9,875 nt of DNA from Elusimicrobiota bacterium (lineage in GTDB: Bacteria; Elusimicrobiota; Elusimicrobia; UBA1565; JACRDR01), in the NCBI GenBank assembly GCA_016207585.1, contig JACQPI010000015.1:1-9875 (forward strand). The letters run 5' to 3'. The notes under the pieces are model-generated. The model made no database searches, had not been told where the DNA came from, and worked only from the letters and a program-made list of their open reading frames with translations. The position numbers were made by a program, and so were the translations under genes. Of this stretch, positions 1 through 7,102 are shown one piece after another. Within the stretch, counting starts at the first letter, position 1. Each line of letters opens with the position of its first letter.

Positions 1-720
1 ATCACCGAGGTGGAACGCCGCGCGGTCCAGGAGTCCGCGGAACAGGCGGGCGCTCGAGAGGTCTACCTGATAGAGGAACCCATGGCTGCGGCGATCGGAG
101 CGGACCTCCCGATTCAAGAGGCCCATGGCAACATGATCGTGGACATCGGCGGTGGAACGACGGAAGTGGCGGTTATTTCCCTGGGGGGGATGGTCGTTTC
201 AAAATCCATCGATATCGCCGGCGACGAGATGGATGAGGCGATCATACAGCATTTTCGCAGGAAATATAACCTGCTGATAGGGGAGACGACCGCGGAAGAG
301 GTCAAGATTCAGATCGGCTCCGTTTTTCCGCTCAAGGAAGAGAAGACGATGGAGGTGAAGGGCCGGGATCAAGCCACCGGCCTTCCCAAGACGGTTCTGA
401 TCACGTCCGAAGAGATGCGCCAAGCGCTGATGGAGCCGGTGCAGCTCATTCTTGACGTGATCAAAAATACATTGGAGGAGACTCCGGCGGAATTGGCTGC
501 GGATTTGGTGGATCGAGGGATGGTATTGGCTGGCGGAGGCTCCCTGCTGCGGGGCATCCCGGATCTGATCCGGCAAGAGACGGAACTTCCGGTGCACCGC
601 TCGGCCGATCCCTTGAGCTGTGTCGCGATAGGAACCGGGAAATTTCTGGAGGAGCTGGAGCGCATGAAGCACCACAGACCCGACTTTATCATGTCCTATC
701 GCGCAGATTCTTCCCGTTAA
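1..720 (+). CDS. mreB: Rod-shape-determining protein MreB, actin homologue (5'-truncated by window edge)
   Basis: MreB is the cytoplasmic, membrane-associated bacterial actin that forms ATP-dependent filaments and positions the elongation machinery. The reading frame is open from base 1 and the first residues, ITEVERRAV, match an internal MreB block, so the gene starts outside the window; the GTG at position 10 is not the real start. 239 residues are visible, roughly the C-terminal two thirds of a usual protein of about 340 residues. Visible actin-fold signatures are the phosphate-2 motif DIGGGTTEVAV (visible residues 48-58) and the adenosine motif LAGGGSLLRGI (176-186). The tail DPLSCVAIGTGKFLEE is typical of MreB. 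It heads the mreBCD-mrdA-rodA cluster, with 53 bp to mreC. A G7 run at 183-189 does not disturb the frame. Identity is very secure. Confidence 0.97.
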   Translation: MTEVERRAVQESAEQAGAREVYLIEEPMAAAIGADLPIQEAHGNMIVDIGGGTTEVAVISLGGMVVSKSIDIAGDEMDEAIIQHFRRKYNLLIGETTAEEVKIQIGSVFPLKEEKTMEVKGRDQATGLPKTVLITSEEMRQALMEPVQLILDVIKNTLEETPAELAADLVDRGMVLAGGGSLLRGIPDLIRQETELPVHRSADPLSCVAIGTGKFLEELERMKHHRPDFIMSYRADSSR

Positions 721-747
721 CTATTCGTCGGGAGGGCCACTCCTCCT
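709..747 (+). promoter_or_regulatory. Two overlapping, mutually exclusive hairpins at the mreB-mreC junction
   Basis: Hairpin A pairs CTTCCCG (710-716) with CGGGAGG (729-735), 7 pairs including one T-G, over a 12-nt loop that contains the mreB stop codon. Hairpin B pairs GGAGG (731-735) with CCTCC (742-746), extendable by flanking G-T pairs, over a 4-6-nt loop. Both use 731-735, so only one can form at a time. Neither is followed by a T run, so neither looks like an intrinsic terminator. A role in mRNA processing, or in setting the MreB to MreC ratio, is inference only. This is the longest gap between genes in the window (721-773). Confidence 0.3.
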
Positions 748-773
748 CCGCTGCCCCGCATAAAGGCGATCGC

Positions 774-1634
774 ATGAATCGCGATAGACGCTTGGCCAAC
801 GGCCTGCTGTTGATTTACGGCGCCATTTCGGTGCTGGCGCTCACCCGCCCCCTGTCGGCGCCCGTGATGGCGGTCCGGACTTGCGTGTCGTATCTGTTCA
901 ATCCAATCCCCTATTTCGGGACGCACGCCATCGATCGCCTCGCGGCCGTGCCCTCCGGGTTCGCGCACTTGATCTCGGCGGACATTGAGAACCACCGGCT
1001 GCGGGAAGGCCTCAAGCAGCTCCCATTGATGGAAGCCGAGATGAAGTCCCTGAAGCTGGAAAACGAACGCCTGCGCGCCACGTTGGGATTTTCTCCCCTC
1101 CCCGAAAAAAACCTCCGTTGGGCGCGAGTCATAGAGAGGGAGCCTGTTTACTGGCATCGCACCCTATTGGTGGATTCGGGCCGCGAGCAGGGAATCAAAA
1201 TCAATGCCCCGGTTCTCGGGATTTCCCGGGGGCGATTGGGCTTGGTGGGCCGCGTGACGGAATTGGGACCGCGGTGGGCAAAAGTCCTTCTAATGACCGA
1301 CGACCTTTCCTCGGTCGCCGCGTACCTCCCTGGACAGGGCTGGGAGGGGCTCGTGGAGGGGCGGGGCGGCCCGTATCTGCGGATGAATTACCTCCCGATC
1401 GACGCGAAACTAGAGACCGGGCAGGCGGTTTTTACCTCGGTCACGAGCGCTTCCTTCCCGCAGGACATTCCGGTCGGGCGGGTCACTCGGCTTTTTCAAC
1501 AGGATCCCTTCTTGACCTTTCAATCGGTGCAGGTGGCGCCGGAAATAGAGGCATCCTCCCTGAAAGAGGTCTTGATTTTGGAGCCGAAGCGCCGCGCCGA
1601 TGAAAACATCCGCCCATCGGAGCCGCCCTCATGA
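774..1634 (+). CDS. mreC: Rod-shape-determining protein MreC
   Basis: MreC is a bitopic inner-membrane protein whose periplasmic part binds and activates PBP2 and links it to MreB and MreD. The 286-residue product has the family's length and order: a short basic N-terminus (MNRDRR), one membrane helix at about residues 9-24, a periplasmic coiled coil at about 72-107 with LKLENERLRATLGF at its end, then the tandem beta-barrel region. Family-like segments there include RVIEREPVYWHRTLLVDSG and GLVGRVTELGPRWAKVLLMTD. The late QDIPVGRV segment is also typical. The ATG at 774 is preceded by AAAGG (762-766) at good spacing. The stop overlaps the mreD start by 4 bp (ATGA, 1631-1634), implying coupled translation. 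The C-terminal tail (PKRRADENIRPSEPPS) is polar and probably unstructured. An A7 run lies at 1105-1111. Confidence 0.94.
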   Translation: MNRDRRLANGLLLIYGAISVLALTRPLSAPVMAVRTCVSYLFNPIPYFGTHAIDRLAAVPSGFAHLISADIENHRLREGLKQLPLMEAEMKSLKLENERLRATLGFSPLPEKNLRWARVIEREPVYWHRTLLVDSGREQGIKINAPVLGISRGRLGLVGRVTELGPRWAKVLLMTDDLSSVAAYLPGQGWEGLVEGRGGPYLRMNYLPIDAKLETGQAVFTSVTSASFPQDIPVGRVTRLFQQDPFLTFQSVQVAPEIEASSLKEVLILEPKRRADENIRPSEPPS

Positions 1635-2098
1635 AAATCGCCTACGGCGCGGCGGTCTTTCTGTCCGGTATTTTCCTTGAATGGATATGCTCGACGCATC
1701 TGGCCCTACTGGGGCTCGCGCCCCAGGTGCTGCTCATATTAACCGTGTCGGTCGCGCTGCTGTCCGGCCCGGCGATCGGCCAGTCCTTCGCGTTCGGCTG
1801 GGGGCTGTATCTTGATCTCATGAGCCCGCACCTTTTCGGCGCTAACGCGCTGACGCTGACTTTGATCGGATATTGGGTCGGCGTCGTCCGCCGCCAGATG
1901 GATGCCTCCAGCCCGGCGTCTCAAGCGATGCTGGCGGGACTGGTCTCCGTCCTTTATTTTATTCTGCTGGCTTTGATCGGCCTGGCGTTCCGGGGAAAGT
2001 TTTTTTGGCCGGGTTGGAGATTCTTTTTCTTGGAGCCGTTCCTGAACGCGCTGGCGGCGCCTTTCGGCTTCTTGTTCGTGCGCGCCTTGATGCCATGA
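1631..2098 (+). CDS. mreD: Rod-shape-determining protein MreD
   Basis: MreD is a small polytopic inner-membrane protein of the rod complex that partners MreC and stabilises the elongasome. The product is 155 residues, normal for MreD, and almost entirely hydrophobic, with about five or six membrane segments (roughly 4-20, 31-48, 52-66, 70-88, 98-120 and 133-153). The segment GLYLDLMSPHLFGANAL (about residues 57-73) matches the most conserved MreD block, with its Asp and Gly. The start is set by the ATGA overlap with mreC and a GGAG at 1619-1622. The stop overlaps the mrdA start in the same way (2095-2098). MreD diverges quickly, so identity rests on topology, the one motif and its place between mreC and mrdA. 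A T7 run lies at 2000-2006. Confidence 0.9.
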   Translation: MKIAYGAAVFLSGIFLEWICSTHLALLGLAPQVLLILTVSVALLSGPAIGQSFAFGWGLYLDLMSPHLFGANALTLTLIGYWVGVVRRQMDASSPASQAMLAGLVSVLYFILLALIGLAFRGKFFWPGWRFFFLEPFLNALAAPFGFLFVRALMP

Positions 2099-3948
2099 TG
2101 GATTCCGGACGGGAAGGACTGAACGCGAGGCTCGATATCCTATGGATGCTGGTGTGCCTGGGAGCCGGCATACTGCTCTTGCGGCTGCTGCATATCCAAT
2201 TGGTGCAGAATGTTTACTATTCGCAGGCCGCGGAGCGCAATCGTACGCACGTCCTCCGACAGACGGCCCCGCGCGGGCGCCTGTACGCGCGCGGGGGGGA
2301 GATCATCGCCACCAACCAGGCCGTCTTTTCGTTGATTTACCTCCCCCCCAGCAAGGAGCAGGATGCCGGAACGCTGGAGAGGTTGGCCGGAGACCTGGCT
2401 CCGCATCTCAAGCAATACTCCGGGAAATTGCTGCAGGGCCTCTATCGCGCCATCCGAGAAGAGTCCGCGATCCGTCTGGCCGAAAAACTGCCTCCCAAGA
2501 TAATGTTCAAACTGTCGGAGCTGAGAACTCTTTACCCGGGAATCAATCTGATCGTGGAGGCGCGTCGGCAGTATCCCTACGGCGCTTCCGCGGCTCACCT
2601 TTTGGGATACATGGGACGCATGGATGAAGCCAGCTGGAAGCGCCTGAAAGGACGGGGCTACCGCATCGATTCCTGGATCGGGAAGTCCGGCATCGAAAAG
2701 GTATTCGAACAAGACCTTCGCGGCCGAGATGGAGGCATCCGCATGGAGGTGGACGCACGCGGTCGACTTCGCCAGATACTGGAGAGCATTCCTTGGACCG
2801 CCGGTTCGAACATTTACATGACGATCGATTGGACTCTGCAGAAAGCGGCCGAAGAGGCTCTGAGGCAATCAACCTCGGGGAGCGGCGCGGCGGTAGTGCT
2901 CGACCCCAAGACCGGCGACGTCTTGGCGTTCGCGTCGCTCCCGGATTTCGATCCCAACCTGTTTCTTCAGCCGGACGAGGAGAATTCCCCCGGCCGAGCC
3001 GTCCCGGAGTTCAATCTCGCTTTGCAAGGCGCTTTTCCACCCGGCTCGATTTTCAAGATCATCACGGGAGCGGCGATGCTCAACGAGGGCAGGGTGAGCC
3101 CCGAGGATCGCGTTTTTTGCCCGGGCTACTTCGAGCTCGGCAACCGTCCCTTCATGTGCTGGGAGCACAAAGGGCACCGTTGGCAGGATTGGCTTTCCGG
3201 CATCGCGCACTCCTGCGATGTTTACTTCTATAAAATGGGCCTGCGAACCGGCGGGGAGCTCATCGAACGCTATCAGCGGATGTTTCGTTTGGGGCTCAAG
3301 ACGCAGTTGGGCTTGCCGGGCGAGTCGGCGGGGCGCGTATTCGGTCCTGCGCAGCGACGGGCACGGGGCGGGGCCTGGTATGACGGCGACACCGTGAACT
3401 TGTCGATCGGGCAAGGGGAGCTGCTCGTGACTCCGATCCAGATGGCGGTCGTGATCGCGGCGGTCGCCAACCGAGGGACGATATGGCGGCCGCATCTCAT
3501 CAAGCGCATCGAATATGAAGGCAAGCGCCCCGAATATCGCCAAGAGCCGGAGATCGCCGGACAGGTGCCTATGCGGGAGACCACATGGGAGCTTCTTCAG
3601 GAGGGTCTTGAGCGGGTCGTGTCGGATGGGACGGGGCGTGGGGTTCAAATTCCAGGGTTGACCATCGGTGGTAAGACCGGGACGGCGCAGAACCCCGGGG
3701 GAGATGACCATGCGTGGTTCGTGGCCTACGCGGGGCGCCCGGGCGAGGAGCCTAGCTTGGCGCTGGCGATCTTGGTCCATCATGGGGGTCACGGGGCGGA
3801 GGCGGCCATCCCCGTCGCGCGCCGGATCCTGCAGGCCGCCTTCCCTCAGAGCGCGAAGGCGCCCATCCGCCTGTCCACCGCGCCCGAGGGCGCCGCGATC
3901 CCGGTCGAGTTGATGCACAGGTCCGTCCTTCCTCAGGTGCTGCGTTGA
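2095..3948 (+). CDS. mrdA: Penicillin-binding protein 2 (elongation-specific class B transpeptidase)
   Basis: PBP2 is the monofunctional DD-transpeptidase that cross-links new peptidoglycan during side-wall growth, acting with RodA. The chosen start is the ATG at 2095, which overlaps the mreD stop (ATGATG; 2098 is equally possible), giving 617 residues, the usual PBP2 size. The frame stays open far upstream but only as an overprint of mreD. There is a single membrane anchor at about residues 15-36, then the PBP dimer/pedestal region with APRGRLYARGGEIIATN (about 58-74) and GIEKVFEQDLRGRDG (199-213). The transpeptidase domain runs from about 255 to 590, with SIFK (nucleophile Ser318, Lys321), SCD (Ser373-Asp375, the SxD form usual in PBP2) and KTGT (Lys527). 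Cys342, Cys355, His361 and Cys374 form a likely metal site (see findings). The last 30 or so residues are a loose tail. It is followed 4 bp later by rodA. Confidence 0.97.
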   Translation: MMDSGREGLNARLDILWMLVCLGAGILLLRLLHIQLVQNVYYSQAAERNRTHVLRQTAPRGRLYARGGEIIATNQAVFSLIYLPPSKEQDAGTLERLAGDLAPHLKQYSGKLLQGLYRAIREESAIRLAEKLPPKIMFKLSELRTLYPGINLIVEARRQYPYGASAAHLLGYMGRMDEASWKRLKGRGYRIDSWIGKSGIEKVFEQDLRGRDGGIRMEVDARGRLRQILESIPWTAGSNIYMTIDWTLQKAAEEALRQSTSGSGAAVVLDPKTGDVLAFASLPDFDPNLFLQPDEENSPGRAVPEFNLALQGAFPPGSIFKIITGAAMLNEGRVSPEDRVFCPGYFELGNRPFMCWEHKGHRWQDWLSGIAHSCDVYFYKMGLRTGGELIERYQRMFRLGLKTQLGLPGESAGRVFGPAQRRARGGAWYDGDTVNLSIGQGELLVTPIQMAVVIAAVANRGTIWRPHLIKRIEYEGKRPEYRQEPEIAGQVPMRETTWELLQEGLERVVSDGTGRGVQIPGLTIGGKTGTAQNPGGDDHAWFVAYAGRPGEEPSLALAILVHHGGHGAEAAIPVARRILQAAFPQSAKAPIRLSTAPEGAAIPVELMHRSVLPQVLR

Positions 3949-3952
3949 TCCC

Positions 3953-5296
3953 ATGATGCTGAGAACCGATTCGGCCGGAATGCGCGGAAAGGTGGATTGG
4001 CTGTTGATCTTCGCGGCCGTCGGCCTGGTCCTTATCGGCAGCGTCATGATTCTTTCGGCGGCGTCTCCCCTGCTGCGCTATCCGCAGATCGTTCAGCGGC
4101 ATGTGATGGCGTTGCTCCTGGGCGGAGCGGCTTTTTTGTTCGGTCTGGGGATGCATTATCAGGTATTTCAAGACCAATCCCGGGTTCTCTATGCCCTGAC
4201 GCTTGCGATACTCGTGGCGGTGCTTGTGTTCGGTGAGACGGTGCGAGGCCATCGTTCCTGGATACGCCTGCCGTTATTCGCGTTCCAGCCGTCGGAGGTG
4301 ACTCGTATTTGCATGATCCTCGTTCTCGCGAATTACCTGGATCGGCGCCATAAGCAGATAGAACGATTGGGAACGTTGATGGGGGCGATCGGCGTGGCGG
4401 TTCCCATCGTCACCCTGCTGCTGTTGCAGCCGGATTTTTCATCGGCGGCGCTGCTGTTTCCGGTGATTATCGCGATGCTGTTTTGCACGGGGGGAAGCCT
4501 CGGGCATATCGCCTCCATCACCGGGTGCGCAGGGGTAGCCGTCGCCTTGACGCTCCTGGAGTCCTTGTCGATGCTGCATCCGGAATGGAGTCAAAACTCC
4601 GGGACGCTGCAATTCGTGGGCCTCCTGAGCCGTTCCAATGGGTGGCTGGCCGTTGCGGCCGCTGCGGTTTGCGCCCTGACGTATTTGGCTTACCGCGCGT
4701 CCTTGGCCATGCGTTTTCGGTATCCGCCTCTCTATTATTGGGTGACCGCGGGGGTTTTGGTGAGCGGTCTCTGCGCCGGCATATTCATCAACCGCAACAT
4801 CAAGGAGTATCAGCGCAACCGGTTTTTGGTCTTTTTGGCTCCCGAGTCGGATCCCCAGGAGGCCGGGTACCACGTCAACCAAGCCCTGGTCGCGATCGGC
4901 TCGGGGGGAGTGACGGGCAAGGGGATATTCTCGGGCACCCAGTCGCAATTGGGATTTTTGCCCGAGAGGCATACCGACTTCATTTTCGCGGTTATCGGCG
5001 AGGAAATGGGTTTTTTGGGGGCCGCCGCGGTATTGGGCTTGTACCTGCTGTTGATGGGGCGCATCGTGCATGCCGCGCGCCTGTCTCGTGACCGGTATGG
5101 GTTTTTGGTCTGCACGGGACTGACCGCCATGTTCGGCGCCTATTTCATGGTGAACGTGGGGATGTGCCTGGGGGTGATCCCGGTGGCAGGGATTCCTCTG
5201 CCTCTGGTGTCGTATGGAGGGTCCAGCCTTGTGGCCAGTTTATGGGCTGTCGGGATCGTGGCTAATATTTACTCGAAACGTTACGCGTTCGCATAG
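3953..5296 (+). CDS. rodA: Rod-shape-determining protein RodA, SEDS peptidoglycan glycosyltransferase
   Basis: RodA polymerises lipid II into glycan strands and works as a pair with PBP2, encoded just upstream. The 447-residue product is polytopic and carries the SEDS signatures: RSWIRLPLFAFQPSEVTRI, LLLQPDFSSAALL, the outer-loop block APESDPQEAGYHVNQALVAI with the likely catalytic Asp300, GTQSQLGFLPERHTDFIFAV, and the C-terminal VIPVAGIPLPLVSYGGSSL. These favour RodA over FtsW or SpoVE, as does the position after mrdA. It is longer than the E. coli type (about 370 residues): an insertion at about residues 204-270 adds a loop and two predicted membrane helices before the catalytic loop. Starts at 3953, 3956 or Met10 (3980) are possible. 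No strong Shine-Dalgarno is seen, so translation is probably coupled to mrdA. Confidence 0.97.
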   Translation: MMLRTDSAGMRGKVDWLLIFAAVGLVLIGSVMILSAASPLLRYPQIVQRHVMALLLGGAAFLFGLGMHYQVFQDQSRVLYALTLAILVAVLVFGETVRGHRSWIRLPLFAFQPSEVTRICMILVLANYLDRRHKQIERLGTLMGAIGVAVPIVTLLLLQPDFSSAALLFPVIIAMLFCTGGSLGHIASITGCAGVAVALTLLESLSMLHPEWSQNSGTLQFVGLLSRSNGWLAVAAAAVCALTYLAYRASLAMRFRYPPLYYWVTAGVLVSGLCAGIFINRNIKEYQRNRFLVFLAPESDPQEAGYHVNQALVAIGSGGVTGKGIFSGTQSQLGFLPERHTDFIFAVIGEEMGFLGAAAVLGLYLLLMGRIVHAARLSRDRYGFLVCTGLTAMFGAYFMVNVGMCLGVIPVAGIPLPLVSYGGSSLVASLWAVGIVANIYSKRYAFA

Positions 5297-5304
5297 AGGA
5301 GGAG
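5295..5304 (+). promoter_or_regulatory. Strong Shine-Dalgarno site of the RNase E/G gene
   Basis: AGAGGAGGAG lies 6 nt before the ATG at 5311 and overlaps the rodA stop codon (TAG, 5294-5296). It is the best ribosome-binding site in the window and fixes the start, which matters because it shows that the long disordered N-terminal extension of the RNase is translated. Confidence 0.85.
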
Positions 5305-5310
5305 CTTGAT

Positions 5311-7083
5311 ATGGATCAACAAGATCAAGATTTGAGGGAAACGCCGCCGCAAGGGGATCCGCGGCCGCAGGAGGAGCCCATCAACGAAATGACGATGGAA
5401 GAGGCCCTGGCTCAATTCGAGGGGGAAGCGGAGCGGCCCACTCGGGATCCGGCTCCCGCGACGGAACCGCCGGCTCAAGAAAGCGCTCCGAGGCGCGGGC
5501 AGACGCCTCGGACGGGGCAGCCGTCCTCGGGGGCGGGCGAACGCGATGTCCGCCACGGACACTCGCGGGAACCCGGCGGGCGCCGTGGGAACCGCGAAAC
5601 ATCCGCGGACGAGGGCGGCGGGCGGGAGCGGGCACGCACCGCCAGGCCCACCGCCAAGGTGGAGGTGCTGGCGAACACCTCCTTCGAAGAGACGCGCGTG
5701 GCCATTCTCGAGGACGGGCGCCTCGTCGAGCTCTTGTGGGAGCGGCGCAACGCGCAGAGCATCGTCGGGAATATTTATAAGGGCGTGGTCGAGAACGTCC
5801 TTCCCGGCATTTCTTCGGCTTTCATCAACATCGGGTTCGAGAAGAACGCCTATCTCTACATTTCCGACGTATTGGGGGATACTCGCCAGCCGATCGATCA
5901 TATCCTGAAAAGGGGCCAGCAGGTCATGATCCAGGTCGCCAAGGAAGCGATCGGAACCAAGGGCATGAAGGTCTCGATGGATGTCACGCTGCCGGGCCGC
6001 TATCTGGTGTTGTCTCCCTTCCAAAAGGACGTCGGCATCTCCAAGCAGATCATGGATGCGGCGGAACGGGCGCGGCTGACCGCGATCATAGAACGCATCG
6101 CGCGCGAGTTATTGGAGGGAAAGGGTCTCGTGGTCCGAACCGAAGCCGAGGGAGCGACCGAGGCGCAGCTCGTGCGCGAGGCAAAATACCTCCTCCGCGC
6201 CTGGGAGGCCATTCAGAGACGATACGAGTCCGGCCCGCCCTCCTGCCCGCTCCATAAGGATTTGGACTTGACGATGCAGGTGGCGCGCGACGTGGTTACC
6301 GAGGAGACGTATGTGTATCTTCTGGACAACAAGGAAGAGTATCATGACGTCCTTGATTTCGTGGGGAAGATTTCTCCGGAATTGAAGGACCGCATCCGCC
6401 TCTACGACGGGAAGACCCCGATCTTCTCGGCTTTCAACATCGAATCCGAGATCGAAAAGCTGAGGCAGACCAAGGTGTCCTTGCCGAGCGGTGGAACCAT
6501 CGTCATCCAAGAGGCGGAATCCTTGTGCGCCATCGACGTCAATACCGGCCGCTTCACGGGATCTAAATCCCAAGAGGAGACGGTAACGATGACCAATATC
6601 GAGGCGGCGCAGGAAATCGCCCACCAGCTGCGGCTGCGCAATATCGGCGGGATCGTCGTAATCGATTTCATCGATATGCGCAGGGCCTCGAACCGGAACC
6701 GCGTGATGGAGGCGTTGGCCGAGGCGGTTCAACGGGACCGCGCTAAAATACGCATCCTTCCCATCACCCGCCTGGGCCTCATCGAGATGACGCGGGAACG
6801 CAAACGCGAATCGACCGTGAGCCTGATGACGGACGAATGTCCGGAATGCCGCGGCGCGGGGCGCGTGCTCTCGGCCGAAAGCCTGCGAATACGGATCCAG
6901 CGGGAAATCCACGGCCTGACCCATGGACGCCCTGGCGGCCAGATCCGGCTGCAGCTGCATCCGCAGCTGGCGGAGGCGTTTAAGGAGAAGCAAGGCGTCA
7001 TTGAACGCAACGTCCACCGGGCCATTAAAATTCATGGGGATTCCATGCTGTCGTGGGAGGATTACCGCATCATCCTCGAATAA
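5311..7083 (+). CDS. rng: Rne/Rng-family endoribonuclease (RNase G/E) with N-terminal extension
   Basis: Cytoplasmic endoribonuclease of the RNase E/G family, which cuts single-stranded AU-rich RNA in mRNA decay and rRNA maturation. Of 590 residues, about 1-113 are a Pro/Arg/Gly-rich, presumably disordered extension. The catalytic core starts near KVEVLANTSFEETRVAIL. An S1 domain follows, with SIVGNIYKGVVENVLPGISS (about 150-169). The DNase I-like nuclease segment has CAIDVNTGRFTGSK and IGGIVVIDFIDM: Asp409 and Asp452 are 43 residues apart, exactly as E. coli RNase E Asp303 and Asp346. CPEC (Cys510, Cys513) is the zinc-link motif. The C-terminus ends with the small domain, so the RNase E scaffold tail is absent; by that criterion it is RNase G-like. 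It follows rodA by 14 bp behind a strong Shine-Dalgarno. Linkage to mre genes matches E. coli rng (cafA). Confidence 0.95.
   Translation: MDQQDQDLRETPPQGDPRPQEEPINEMTMEEALAQFEGEAERPTRDPAPATEPPAQESAPRRGQTPRTGQPSSGAGERDVRHGHSREPGGRRGNRETSADEGGGRERARTARPTAKVEVLANTSFEETRVAILEDGRLVELLWERRNAQSIVGNIYKGVVENVLPGISSAFINIGFEKNAYLYISDVLGDTRQPIDHILKRGQQVMIQVAKEAIGTKGMKVSMDVTLPGRYLVLSPFQKDVGISKQIMDAAERARLTAIIERIARELLEGKGLVVRTEAEGATEAQLVREAKYLLRAWEAIQRRYESGPPSCPLHKDLDLTMQVARDVVTEETYVYLLDNKEEYHDVLDFVGKISPELKDRIRLYDGKTPIFSAFNIESEIEKLRQTKVSLPSGGTIVIQEAESLCAIDVNTGRFTGSKSQEETVTMTNIEAAQEIAHQLRLRNIGGIVVIDFIDMRRASNRNRVMEALAEAVQRDRAKIRILPITRLGLIEMTRERKRESTVSLMTDECPECRGAGRVLSAESLRIRIQREIHGLTHGRPGGQIRLQLHPQLAEAFKEKQGVIERNVHRAIKIHGDSMLSWEDYRIILE
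5542..5567 (+). repeat. Strong imperfect inverted repeat (hairpin) inside the RNase gene
   Basis: Bases 5542-5552 (CGCGATGTCCG) pair fully with 5556-5567, with a single bulged C at 5562 and a CCA loop, giving an 11-bp stem. It starts 231 nt into the coding region, within the part encoding the disordered extension (residues about 78-86). There is no T run after it. A role as a structured RNA element is inference; in a GC-rich low-complexity region such stems can arise by chance. Confidence 0.5.
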
Positions 7084-7102
7084 ACGAGGCGGCGCGGGGG
7101 TC

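Noticed and set aside
1873..2094. Upstream extension of the PBP2 frame to an ATG at 1873
   Set aside because: It would overprint most of mreD. The membrane anchor and standard length fit the ATG at 2095, which has the same ATGA overlap as the mreC-mreD junction.
183..2349. Seven-base homopolymer runs (183-189 G, 1105-1111 A, 2000-2006 T, 2293-2299 G, 2343-2349 C) as possible phase-variation sites
   Set aside because: All frames are intact, the runs are short, and the genes are core and probably essential, so switching is unlikely. They are at most sequencing-error risks.
3046..3222. SCD instead of SxN as a broken PBP2 active site
   Set aside because: SxD is the usual form in elongation-type PBP2 proteins, and SIFK and KTG are intact, so the enzyme should be active.
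2869..4047. Long open frame on the - strand (392 codons) opposite mrdA
   Set aside because: It lies opposite well-identified PBP2 sequence with all catalytic motifs. Its translation is Arg/Pro-rich with no recognisable fold, as expected for the reverse of GC-rich codons.
6923..7102. Upstream extension of the amidase frame to 6923
   Set aside because: It overprints the conserved end of the RNase and would bury the signal peptide. The ATG at 7103 or 7109 gives a proper signal sequence.
7084..7102. Promoter in the short gap between rng and the amidase
   Set aside because: Only 19 bp of GC-rich sequence with no -10-like hexamer. Cotranscription is simpler.
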